Of a DNA stretch of 64,000 bases, positions 57,224 to 64,000 are shown one piece after another (position 1 is the stretch's first letter; each line of letters opens with the position of its first letter). The position numbers and the translations under genes were made by a program. Under the pieces are notes generated by a model. The model did not search any database. It was given only the letters and a program-made list of their open reading frames with translations, and had not been told where the DNA came from. Source of the DNA: Campylobacter sp. RM16704 (GTDB taxonomy: Bacteria > Campylobacterota > Campylobacteria > Campylobacterales > Campylobacteraceae); contig NZ_CP007769.1 of assembly GCF_000816245.1 (NCBI RefSeq), positions 652,464 through 716,463 on the forward strand, in the 5' to 3' direction.

Positions 57224-59290
57224 TTATAAGATAGTATTAAAGAAAGTATAAAGCATTAAGAATAAGAACACTAAACCAGTAATTAGCATTGCAAAACCAG
57301 CAAATTTCGCTAACCATTGATATGATTTAAAGTTACTTTTATTTTCATACAATGAACTTAATTTTCCACTTTCTTTTAAGCGTTTATACCATACGCTTCT
57401 TTCTTGTTTAATCTCTTCTTCTGTGATACTTCCTGAGAAAATTACCATATCCATAGGGAAGCGATCTGCTCTAAAGTGTGTATTGAAGAAGTGAATTGCA
57501 AAAATAAATCCTGTTGCAAGTAAAGCTTCATCAGAGTGAAGTAGGGTTGCTAGATTAATAGCTTCTCCTGGTAAAAATTTACCAAAGAATGCAGGGAACC
57601 ATAGAACAAGTCCTGAAATACCGATGATAAACATACCCCAAAATACCGCTAAATAATCAAATTTTTCCCAATAAGTCCAACGATCAAATTGAGGTCTTGG
57701 GCCAAAACCAAAAAACCATTTAAAATGATCTTTCATATCTTTAAAGTCTTGCCAATTTGGCATTAAAGAATCAGGACCAAAGGTTGCTTTCAATACTTTC
57801 ATAAAGCTTAATTTACCGGTAATAGGATCTCTTGCCACATCACGACGATTCCAGTTTACAATGATAATTTCACCAATGTGTGAGAAGAATACTGCAAACA
57901 TTACAATAGCAGATATATGGTGAATGGTAGCTGCATTGATAATATCACCGCCCATTAAATCGATCATAGGTTTAGCCCAAGGTGCATCATAGAATTTTTG
58001 TGGTAAGCCTGAGAATGCAAGTCCTAAGAAGCTTGCTGCCATAAAGAAATGCTGAATTCTATGGAAAGTACTAAATCTTCTTACTCTGACTTTATCTTCA
58101 TGTGCTGCCTCTCTTGCTTCTTTCCATTCTTTAGGATATTTTATACGCATAGCAATTAAGCGTAAACACCAAAGTATAGTATGAGCTCCAAAAAATACAA
58201 ACACAGAAATAACTAAAGCTGTCATAAAAATATATGCTCCATGTAATCCTGGGTAGTTTTCTCCATCACTATGATCAGCATGTGCTATCCAATTTGCAAA
58301 ATTTTCATTAGAATTTGGGTGACATGATTTACAAGTTTCAACACGATTAATTGGTGATAAAGTTGAATTTCTTTCGCTAGATTTTAAAATATTATGCTTA
58401 CCATGGCAATCAGAACATGTAGCAACACTTGGCGTATCACCAGGAGTGCTTAAAATCATACCTTTTCCGTGGAAAGTCATATGGAATGTTTGTGCTTTTT
58501 GCTTATGACATTGTGCACACTTTTGATCTACTAATTGCTTTTGTGAAAAAATTCCTGAGTGTTTTGGCGTTACATGCACAGAGTGACAAGTCGCACAAGA
58601 AGGTTTTTCTTTCTTTTTTTCTCCATTTTGAATAGGTAAGAAATTTTCAATTCCATGAGCACTTTTTGCTAAAGCATTACTTGCTTTTTCATGGCATGTA
58701 GCACATTTTTGATTGATTAAATTTTTACTAGCAGCAATATCTGCTCTAATTCCTTTGCCTTTTTGAGCATGGCAATCACGGCAAGATGGAGTATCGCTAA
58801 ATTTAAATCTTGAGTGGATAGTATCTTTAAATTCTATCACATCTTTAGCTTTTTCCCATTTTACAGTGTCTATTTTTTCTACTTTTCTTCCAGAGGTTGC
58901 CCATGATTCTATACCATCAAGCATAACAACTGAATTTTTATATCCTAGCTCTATAGCTATAGCTGCTGCTTGAGAAGCTTCAAATCCAAAACGATTTAAA
59001 CCATAAAATACTAAATTTGCATTTTTATCATTAGGTAGTAAACTTTCCCAGTTTTCTACATAAGTTGATATAGAATTAGGTATATATCCATTAGCTTGTC
59101 TATCTTGCTCTGAATTTACATCAAAAAAATAGGTATTATTTTGATCAAGCATATCTTGTGCTTGAGCTAAACTAATTGTTTTAACACCTTCTATTGACCC
59201 AATTTCTCCATTAGCTTCAGCAAATAAAAATCCTGATGGTGTAAAAAGAGTAAAAAGAACAATAAAAAGTCGAGTAATTAAATTTTTCAA
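57224..59290 (-). CDS. Rhodanese-like/hexahaem cytochrome c/cytochrome b membrane protein
   Basis: A 688-residue protein. A signal peptide (1-24) leads into a rhodanese-like domain (about 35-135) whose active-site Cys position reads FYGLN, so it is probably inactive. Six CXXCH sites are at 170-174, 196-200, 232-236, 258-262, 292-296 and 320-324. About five or six membrane spans (about 350-680) carry His pairs such as FHRIQHFFMA and IHHISAIVMF, typical of cytochrome b561/NapC-like quinol oxidases. It probably passes quinol electrons to the reductase encoded upstream. The start is TTG 59290 with GAGGAG. Confidence 0.8.
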   Translation of the reverse strand: MKNLITRLFIVLFTLFTPSGFLFAEANGEIGSIEGVKTISLAQAQDMLDQNNTYFFDVNSEQDRQANGYIPNSISTYVENWESLLPNDKNANLVFYGLNRFGFEASQAAAIAIELGYKNSVVMLDGIESWATSGRKVEKIDTVKWEKAKDVIEFKDTIHSRFKFSDTPSCRDCHAQKGKGIRADIAASKNLINQKCATCHEKASNALAKSAHGIENFLPIQNGEKKKEKPSCATCHSVHVTPKHSGIFSQKQLVDQKCAQCHKQKAQTFHMTFHGKGMILSTPGDTPSVATCSDCHGKHNILKSSERNSTLSPINRVETCKSCHPNSNENFANWIAHADHSDGENYPGLHGAYIFMTALVISVFVFFGAHTILWCLRLIAMRIKYPKEWKEAREAAHEDKVRVRRFSTFHRIQHFFMAASFLGLAFSGLPQKFYDAPWAKPMIDLMGGDIINAATIHHISAIVMFAVFFSHIGEIIIVNWNRRDVARDPITGKLSFMKVLKATFGPDSLMPNWQDFKDMKDHFKWFFGFGPRPQFDRWTYWEKFDYLAVFWGMFIIGISGLVLWFPAFFGKFLPGEAINLATLLHSDEALLATGFIFAIHFFNTHFRADRFPMDMVIFSGSITEEEIKQERSVWYKRLKESGKLSSLYENKSNFKSYQWLAKFAGFAMLITGLVFLFLMLYTFFNTIL

Positions 59291-59311
59291 GACTAACTCC
59301 TCATTTTACAA

Positions 59312-59334
59312 AGGAAGAATTAAAAATTCTTCCT
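59312..59334 (-). terminator. Intercistronic hairpin between the sulfite reductase and cytochrome b genes
   Basis: AGGAAGAATT and AATTCTTCCT form a perfect 10-bp stem with an AAA loop. There is no T run after it on the minus strand; the next gene's GAGGAG follows. It may tune expression or protect the upstream mRNA rather than stop transcription. Confidence 0.55.
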
Positions 59335-59339
59335 AATTT

Positions 59340-61274
59340 TTATTTACCTAGGATATTTTGAGCTTCTTGGATATAAATTAAAGCTTCTTCTATAATTTTC
59401 TTAGAATAAGCAGGTCCATGAACACCCCAAGATCCATCTTTTTCTAATCTATCTGCTATAGCTTGTGCTTGATTAGTAAGGTTTAAAACTCTTGATTTTT
59501 GTTCCACTGAAAGTCTTGTTTTTTCAGCAAAAGTTTTATCAATACTTGCTATACCTTTTCTAATTTTTTCATAACCTTCTTTAACGGGATTTTGCCATTG
59601 CATTACTTTATCATAAATCATTTCTTGATTTGTAAAATGAAGTTTTTCAGGTAATGTTGATTGAACTGCACTATGACATCCACTAGCTCCTGGTCCCATT
59701 AAGTTGATATCACTAAAGCTTGTTCTACCACAACTCCACATTAAATCAATAAAAAATCTTCCTTCATCATCTCTAGCAATAGTCCATCCACCAACTTTAG
59801 GTGATCTTTCTTTGCCTTCTGGTGGATTAAGAGTTTTAGCAGTTTTATCTACTTTAATATTCCAAATATGAGATGCTCTAACATTATCAAAACCACCCTT
59901 ATCTGGATTTTGAACTGCACCAAAGTTTTCACAACTCATCATATTCGGCATATGGCAAGCTGTACAATTATCTTTTGCGTGAATTCCACCTTTTTTAAAG
60001 AAACTTGCTTGAGTTTCGTGACATTCTTTACAAGTTTTTTTAAGTTTTGTTTTAGTATATCCACTTTTCCAATCATTAAAAGTTACTTCATGTGGGTCAT
60101 GACAAGTATTACATCTCATACCTTTATCATAGTGAGCTGAAGAATACATTTGCGCCCCTTCGGTCCCACATGCTGGACAACTTGATTTAAAATAAGCATT
60201 TAAAGGTTTTCTAGGATTGATTTTAGCATCAGTTTCATTGTATGAAAATCTTTGATGACATCTTTCACAATTTGATGGCATACCTGCACCTCTTGCGCCA
60301 TAAAGGTGTGCTCCAGCTCCGTGACACTCTTCACAGGTGATACCTTTTGAAACAGTGTGTTTTTGAAGTTCTTTTGGATTACCTAAAGCTTTATAAAATT
60401 CTTCTTTACTTTTAAAATCAAATTTAAAAGTGTGACAGGTTTCACAATATGCAGTCGCAGGTTGAAAAACAGCTTTTTCTTTATAAGTAGCAGCATAAGA
60501 ATTTGTTCCCCAAACTTGAGAACCATTACCACCAAAATCTTCCATTTTAGTAGGAAATCCTGGTGCAAAAGCAGCAATTTTTTGTGCCATTTCAGGAGTT
60601 AAAAATTCACTCCAAAGCCTTGAAAATTGATTGCCACCAGCAGTTAGTTTACCAGTTAAATCACTTAAATTTCCATCTTCAACATGATAGGTTCCGCGTA
60701 ATAGCCATCTATCGATAAAACCATATTTTGTTCTAGGAGTACCAATTAATGCATAAACATCATTTGGATAAATTCCATCAGGTAAAATAGTAGCTTGAGA
60801 GTTATACATAGGTTTTTTTAAACCTTCAGCACCACCAACTTCTTCCATTTCATGTGGGAAACGCACGGTTTTGGCATGGCGAGAGCGTTCCCAAGAGGCA
60901 TATTGAGCAGGATGACACTCACCACATTTTTTTGGACCTACGAATTTGTTTGGAAAATCTAAAAAAGACTCATAAGGTAGACGATAAGTAATAGAAGTTT
61001 GCTTTAAACCATGTTCTTTAGCAAATTTAGGTCCATTTTGATTTAAAACCCAATTTTCAGTTCTATCACTATGGGTAAATTTTCCCACCAAGCGACCTTC
61101 TTTTTCATACTTGAAAATAGGATGGTTTTTATATAGATAGTCAAAGAATGCATCTTCTTGACTTACATAACCATCAAGAGTTCTAGGTTCTGAAGATGCA
61201 AAGGATTGAGTAGCTAAACCAATTCCTAAAGCCAAACACGAGTATGTAACAACTTTAGCTAATTTGTGTTTCAT
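59340..61274 (-). CDS. mccA: MccA-type octahaem cytochrome c sulfite reductase
   Basis: A 644-residue periplasmic protein with signal peptide (cut after SFA). Seven CXXCH sites are at 117, 277, 314, 336, 388, 415 and 437, plus an unusual site C515-X17-C533-H534. Eight haems with one CX15/17CH site define the MccA family, which reduces sulfite to sulfide. The family holds Cu(I) beside the active haem through two cysteines; the non-haem C366, C369 and C448 are candidates here. Next to it are an electron donor gene, a lipoprotein and CcsBA. AAGGGAAG precedes ATG 61274. Confidence 0.88.
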   Translation of the reverse strand: MKHKLAKVVTYSCLALGIGLATQSFASSEPRTLDGYVSQEDAFFDYLYKNHPIFKYEKEGRLVGKFTHSDRTENWVLNQNGPKFAKEHGLKQTSITYRLPYESFLDFPNKFVGPKKCGECHPAQYASWERSRHAKTVRFPHEMEEVGGAEGLKKPMYNSQATILPDGIYPNDVYALIGTPRTKYGFIDRWLLRGTYHVEDGNLSDLTGKLTAGGNQFSRLWSEFLTPEMAQKIAAFAPGFPTKMEDFGGNGSQVWGTNSYAATYKEKAVFQPATAYCETCHTFKFDFKSKEEFYKALGNPKELQKHTVSKGITCEECHGAGAHLYGARGAGMPSNCERCHQRFSYNETDAKINPRKPLNAYFKSSCPACGTEGAQMYSSAHYDKGMRCNTCHDPHEVTFNDWKSGYTKTKLKKTCKECHETQASFFKKGGIHAKDNCTACHMPNMMSCENFGAVQNPDKGGFDNVRASHIWNIKVDKTAKTLNPPEGKERSPKVGGWTIARDDEGRFFIDLMWSCGRTSFSDINLMGPGASGCHSAVQSTLPEKLHFTNQEMIYDKVMQWQNPVKEGYEKIRKGIASIDKTFAEKTRLSVEQKSRVLNLTNQAQAIADRLEKDGSWGVHGPAYSKKIIEEALIYIQEAQNILGK

Positions 61275-61296
61275 AACTTCCCTTTCATGTGAATTA

Positions 61297-61346
61297 TTAA
61301 CAGATAAAAATACTCTTATTTTCCATCTGTTAACTATTAAATTATA
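61297..61346 (-). promoter_or_regulatory. mccA promoter with a 5'-leader dyad
   Basis: A minus-strand TATAAT is at 61341-61346 (a second overlaps at 61347-61352). Immediately downstream, TTAACAGAT (61297-61305) and ATCTGTTAA (61325-61333) form a perfect 9-bp dyad with a 19-bp gap. It could be a repressor site or an RNA hairpin. Confidence 0.55.
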
Positions 61347-61453
61347 ATTATAGATTTATTTCATTAATTTTTGCTTAAAAATTAGTATATTTTTTAATGA
61401 TTAGTTAATTTAAATTAATAATTTTTATCGGTTTATATAAAAATAAAATATTT

Positions 61454-62089
61454 TTAAATTCGACTTATAGTACCTACTACTTTTCCTACTATCAAAAAGT
61501 CTCCGTTTTGGTAATGCACATCAGCATAACTAAGATTAAACGAATGTAAATAAACTCCACCTTTATTACTTTTAAAAACTTGTTTAATGAATAAACCATC
61601 TCTAGTATTTACAGCAAAAACTCCACCTTCTTTAAAATTTTTACTTTTATCAACCAAACATAATGAATCATCTTTGATTTCAGGTTCCATGCTATCACCA
61701 ATACAAGGGATGATATCACAATCTTTTGAGCCAAAAAAATCACTTAATTTTTCATCAATAACTACTTCAGAAAAACTTATATTATCATTTAAAGCGCCAC
61801 CACCCATAGAAGCATTAATATCGTAATATTTTAAGATATTGTAGTTTAGATCAAGCGAAGTGGAGTTGTTTTCTAGTGAATTTTCATAAAAAAACGTATT
61901 AATGTTGATATTTCTTTCATTTAAAAATTGAAGTATTTGTTTATATGGTATAGAATTTCTAAATTTCATACTATAAAAAGTATCAGATTTTATATTTAAT
62001 GTTTTTGCTACATCAGAATCTTTGGCATTTTTTATACCTTCTTTTTGGAGTATAAATTTAAGTTTATCAATAATTTCATTCATTTGCAT
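61454..62089 (-). CDS. S24-family (LexA/CI-like) transcriptional regulator
   Basis: A 211-residue protein. The N-terminal helical DNA-binding part (1-70, SMKFRNSIPYKQ) is followed by a peptidase domain with S133 (GDSMEP) and K169 (DGLFIKQ), the Ser-Lys dyad, and the terminal DFLIVGKVVG strand. It probably self-cleaves. A partial paralogue lies in the insertion at 23072. Upstream DNA at about 62104-62139 has an imperfect dyad (AAATAAAAAGTA/TTACTTTTATTT) that may be its own operator. Targets are unknown. Confidence 0.82.
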   Translation of the reverse strand: MQMNEIIDKLKFILQKEGIKNAKDSDVAKTLNIKSDTFYSMKFRNSIPYKQILQFLNERNININTFFYENSLENNSTSLDLNYNILKYYDINASMGGGALNDNISFSEVVIDEKLSDFFGSKDCDIIPCIGDSMEPEIKDDSLCLVDKSKNFKEGGVFAVNTRDGLFIKQVFKSNKGGVYLHSFNLSYADVHYQNGDFLIVGKVVGTISRI

Positions 62090-62165
62090 AAAAATCCTTT
62101 TTAAATAAAAAGTATTTTAGCAAATTTACTTTTATTTTGCAAGAATTATTTTAAATTAAAAGATA

Positions 62166-62193
62166 TTTAGCTTCCATGAATTTGGAAGCTAAA
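62166..62193 (-). terminator. Terminator after ferritin
   Basis: TTTAGCTTCCA (62166-62176) and TGGAAGCTAAA (62183-62193) form a perfect 11-bp stem with a 6-base loop just after the ferritin stop. T-rich bases follow on the minus strand. Confidence 0.7.
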
Positions 62194-62196
62194 AAA

Positions 62197-62691
62197 TTAT
62201 TTATTGATTAAATTTTTAATATATTGATCTACCATATATAAGCCATTGCAATTGTCGCCAATGAGTTTAATTTTATCAACTATACCTCTAAAAAGTGCTT
62301 CTTCTTCGTGCTGTTCGCTTACATACCATTGTAAAAAATTAAAAGTTGAATAATCCTTATTTGAAAGCATAAAATCAACAAGATTGTTAATAGAAGCGGT
62401 AATACTTTTTTCGTGTTCAAATGTTTTTTCAAAAACATCTAATAATGATTTAAAATCACTATCAGGTTTTTTAACTTCTTTTAATTCTACTTTAGAGTCT
62501 GTTTCATTTAAATAAGTGATGAGTTTTCCAGCATGATCACTTTCTTCTCTTGCATGTTCGAACAAAAACGCCCCCGCACCATCAAAACTATGCTCATAGC
62601 ACCATGAACTCATACTTAAATACAAATTTGCTGCATACATTTCTTTATTAATCTGCTCATTTAATAAAGCCACTACTTCTTTAGAAAGCAT
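62197..62691 (-). CDS. ftn: Non-haem ferritin
   Basis: A 164-residue iron-storage protein. The ferroxidase ligands appear in NEQINKEMYAANLYLSMSSW (Glu), EHAREESDHAGKL (Glu-x2-Glu/His) and VSEQHEEEALF. This is the prokaryotic FtnA type without haem. It corresponds to Campylobacter Cft. The -10 box is at 62725-62730 (minus), with AAGGAG before the ATG. Iron control is likely, but no Fur box was identified with confidence. Confidence 0.93.
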   Translation of the reverse strand: MLSKEVVALLNEQINKEMYAANLYLSMSSWCYEHSFDGAGAFLFEHAREESDHAGKLITYLNETDSKVELKEVKKPDSDFKSLLDVFEKTFEHEKSITASINNLVDFMLSNKDYSTFNFLQWYVSEQHEEEALFRGIVDKIKLIGDNCNGLYMVDQYIKNLINK

Positions 62692-62773
62692 TTTTTCTCC
62701 TTAATATTGTGATAATTTAACTTTATTATATTAATTTGAATTTAATTAAAATCATATTAATAATAGATTTTTA

Positions 62774-64000
62774 CTATAAAGAATTAATAGTAAAAGAAAA
62801 AATGCTACATTTTTTAGGAGTAGATTGAATTTTTAAAGAGCTTTTATGTAAAGTGAGTATTTTTTTTACTAAAAACAATCCTAGTCCAAAAGAATTATTT
62901 TGACTAGTATCGATTTTATAAAATTTTTTTGTGATTAGTTTTAAGTATTTTTCCTCTATACCTATACCTTGATCTTGTATAGTAAATTCTTGATTTTTAA
63001 CTTCAATAAAAATACCTTTTTGGCTATATTTTAGCGCATTGCTAATGAGATTAATAATAACTTGCTCAATGAGAAAAGAATCTGCTTTTATGAAAGTTTG
63101 CTCTCCTTGAATTTTAATCCTGCTTTCATTAAAATTTTCAACAATATCTTTACTTAAAGCATATAAATCGAATTTTTCTTTGTTTAAAGATATTGTATTT
63201 AAATTAAAAACAAAATTAAGTTTGTGTGTTAGTTGGTTGATTTTTACGCTTTGCTTGTGAATTTTTTCAAGTAAAAATTTTCTCATAGTTTCATTATGTT
63301 CTTCTTCTAAAGACTGCAAACTTAAATTTATAACGCTTAAAGGATTTTTTAACTCGTGTGATATAGCACTGATTAAATTTGAAAGCTGAGTGTTTTTCAT
63401 TTTAATTTTTTTGGCTTGTTTTTTATTTTGTAATTCTTTTTCATAAAATAATTTTTTAATTTTTAATAATCTTAAATTTAAAGAATTTAAATCATAAAAA
63501 AAGTTTTTTGTAAAATGAAATTCTGATTGACTTTTTATGTTTTTAATAAATAAAAGTAATTCTTGAAAGTATTTTTTAAAAAAATTAAATATAAAAATAT
63601 ATATTGCAGTTAATATTGCCAAAAAAAGCAAAAAAATCAAAATATTTTTTATCCAAAAATCTTGTATTTTTGCGTTTATTTTTGGATAAACAATGATGAT
63701 GTATTTATATCCTTCATATTGATACGCCTTATAATAAATTTCTTTATTATTAAAAAATTCATGTGTAAAATCTGTGTTAAATTGATTTTTAAAAAATTCA
63801 AAATCATCTAAAGATGAGATGATTTTTTTATCTTTTTCTATGATGAAATCTGCTCTTGTTTGTTGGGAAAAATCTTTAATGTTATTTACATTAAGTGTTT
63901 TTATAATATTAAATTTTAATGTATCGTTTAAGGTTTTTAATTTTTGCTCATAAGTGCTTTTTATGGTGTTATTTATATATTGCTCATTAACAAAATAAAA
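62774..64000 (-). CDS. Sensor histidine kinase (partial, N-terminus beyond window)
   Basis: The frame is open through the right edge, giving at least 408 residues. The TTG at 63640 is internal, since in-frame sequence (FSQQTRADFIIEKDKK, YKYIIIVYPKI) precedes it. The visible order is an extracytoplasmic sensor part, a membrane helix (IFLLFLAILTAIYIFIF), the phosphoacceptor H-box AISHELKNPLS, N-box NLISNALKYS, G1 DQGIGIE and G2 FGLGLFLVKKI. The partner regulator lies outside. The specific system cannot be named. Confidence 0.88.
   Translation of the reverse strand, partial: FYFVNEQYINNTIKSTYEQKLKTLNDTLKFNIIKTLNVNNIKDFSQQTRADFIIEKDKKIISSLDDFEFFKNQFNTDFTHEFFNNKEIYYKAYQYEGYKYIIIVYPKINAKIQDFWIKNILIFLLFLAILTAIYIFIFNFFKKYFQELLLFIKNIKSQSEFHFTKNFFYDLNSLNLRLLKIKKLFYEKELQNKKQAKKIKMKNTQLSNLISAISHELKNPLSVINLSLQSLEEEHNETMRKFLLEKIHKQSVKINQLTHKLNFVFNLNTISLNKEKFDLYALSKDIVENFNESRIKIQGEQTFIKADSFLIEQVIINLISNALKYSQKGIFIEVKNQEFTIQDQGIGIEEKYLKLITKKFYKIDTSQNNSFGLGLFLVKKILTLHKSSLKIQSTPKKCSIFSFTINSL

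Noticed and set aside
63640-63640. TTG at 63640 as the start of the histidine kinase
   Set aside because: The same frame stays open to the window edge and encodes a plausible sensor domain, so the gene is cut by the edge.

Overview
The window is AT-rich bacterial DNA with the gene content and order of Campylobacter. The closest fit is the C. lari group. This rests on the aspS-adk-ppa and nadK-recN-cbrR-tatD-mltD-rlpA-kdsC-lptC-lptA-ysxC blocks, the oorDABC, ilvIH-lpxD, flgL and ftsK neighbourhoods, a ferritin, and a 995-residue type II-C Cas9 that closely resembles the C. lari protein as I remember it. Species was not determined.

Layout. 1-19.8 kb is housekeeping. On the minus strand lie metN (cut by the window edge), valS, an OmpA-domain protein and aspS-adk-ppa. 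On the plus strand a long run of genes overlaps or nearly touches: NAD kinase, RecN, a c-di-GMP-type response regulator with a degenerate GGDEF site, TatD, cell-wall enzymes (MltD, RlpA, PBP2), KdsC, LptC/LptA and YsxC. queA-tatC-tatB read back on the minus strand. 19.9-25.1 kb is an ArsP-type permease gene with a palindromic operator upstream and an arsR gene downstream. The permease is broken by two poly-T frame breaks and by a 3.8-kb insertion. The insertion carries a GHKL-ATPase/PD-(D/E)xK nuclease fusion (a candidate defence gene), a damaged S24-type repressor, iteron-like repeats and a terminal hairpin.

25.1-37.7 kb is accessory DNA: an orphan CRISPR repeat fused to a decayed fic toxin gene with its antitoxin, a 33-repeat CRISPR array, tracrRNA, cas2-cas1-cas9, a transposase remnant, a broken hypothetical gene, and a decayed island ending at tRNA-Leu(CAA). 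The island holds remnants of F-type conjugation genes (TraN-like, TraG-like) and a 223-bp element bounded by a perfect 20-bp inverted repeat. A 17-bp copy of the tRNA 3' end lies at its far side, as expected for an att duplication.

37.7-64 kb returns to core genome: flgL behind a sigma-54 promoter, ftsK with an apparent AUA start, mltG overlapping an AsmA-like gene head to head, mdh, the 2-oxoglutarate:acceptor oxidoreductase oorDABC, ilvI-ilvH-lpxD, and a respiratory cluster. That cluster encodes an MccA-type octahaem sulfite reductase with a CX17CH site, a rhodanese-like/hexahaem/cytochrome b membrane protein, a thioredoxin-like lipoprotein and a fused CcsBA haem lyase. A chromosomal S24 repressor, ferritin and a histidine kinase cut by the window edge follow.

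How parts fit. The sulfite reductase probably takes quinol electrons through the cytochrome b/hexahaem protein, with CcsBA fitting haem to its unusual site. The CRISPR locus is complete and looks functional, but it sits in decaying mobile DNA. The insertion in the permease gene is the best candidate for an under-described defence element. All functional calls come from reading motifs and gene order; no database search was run.
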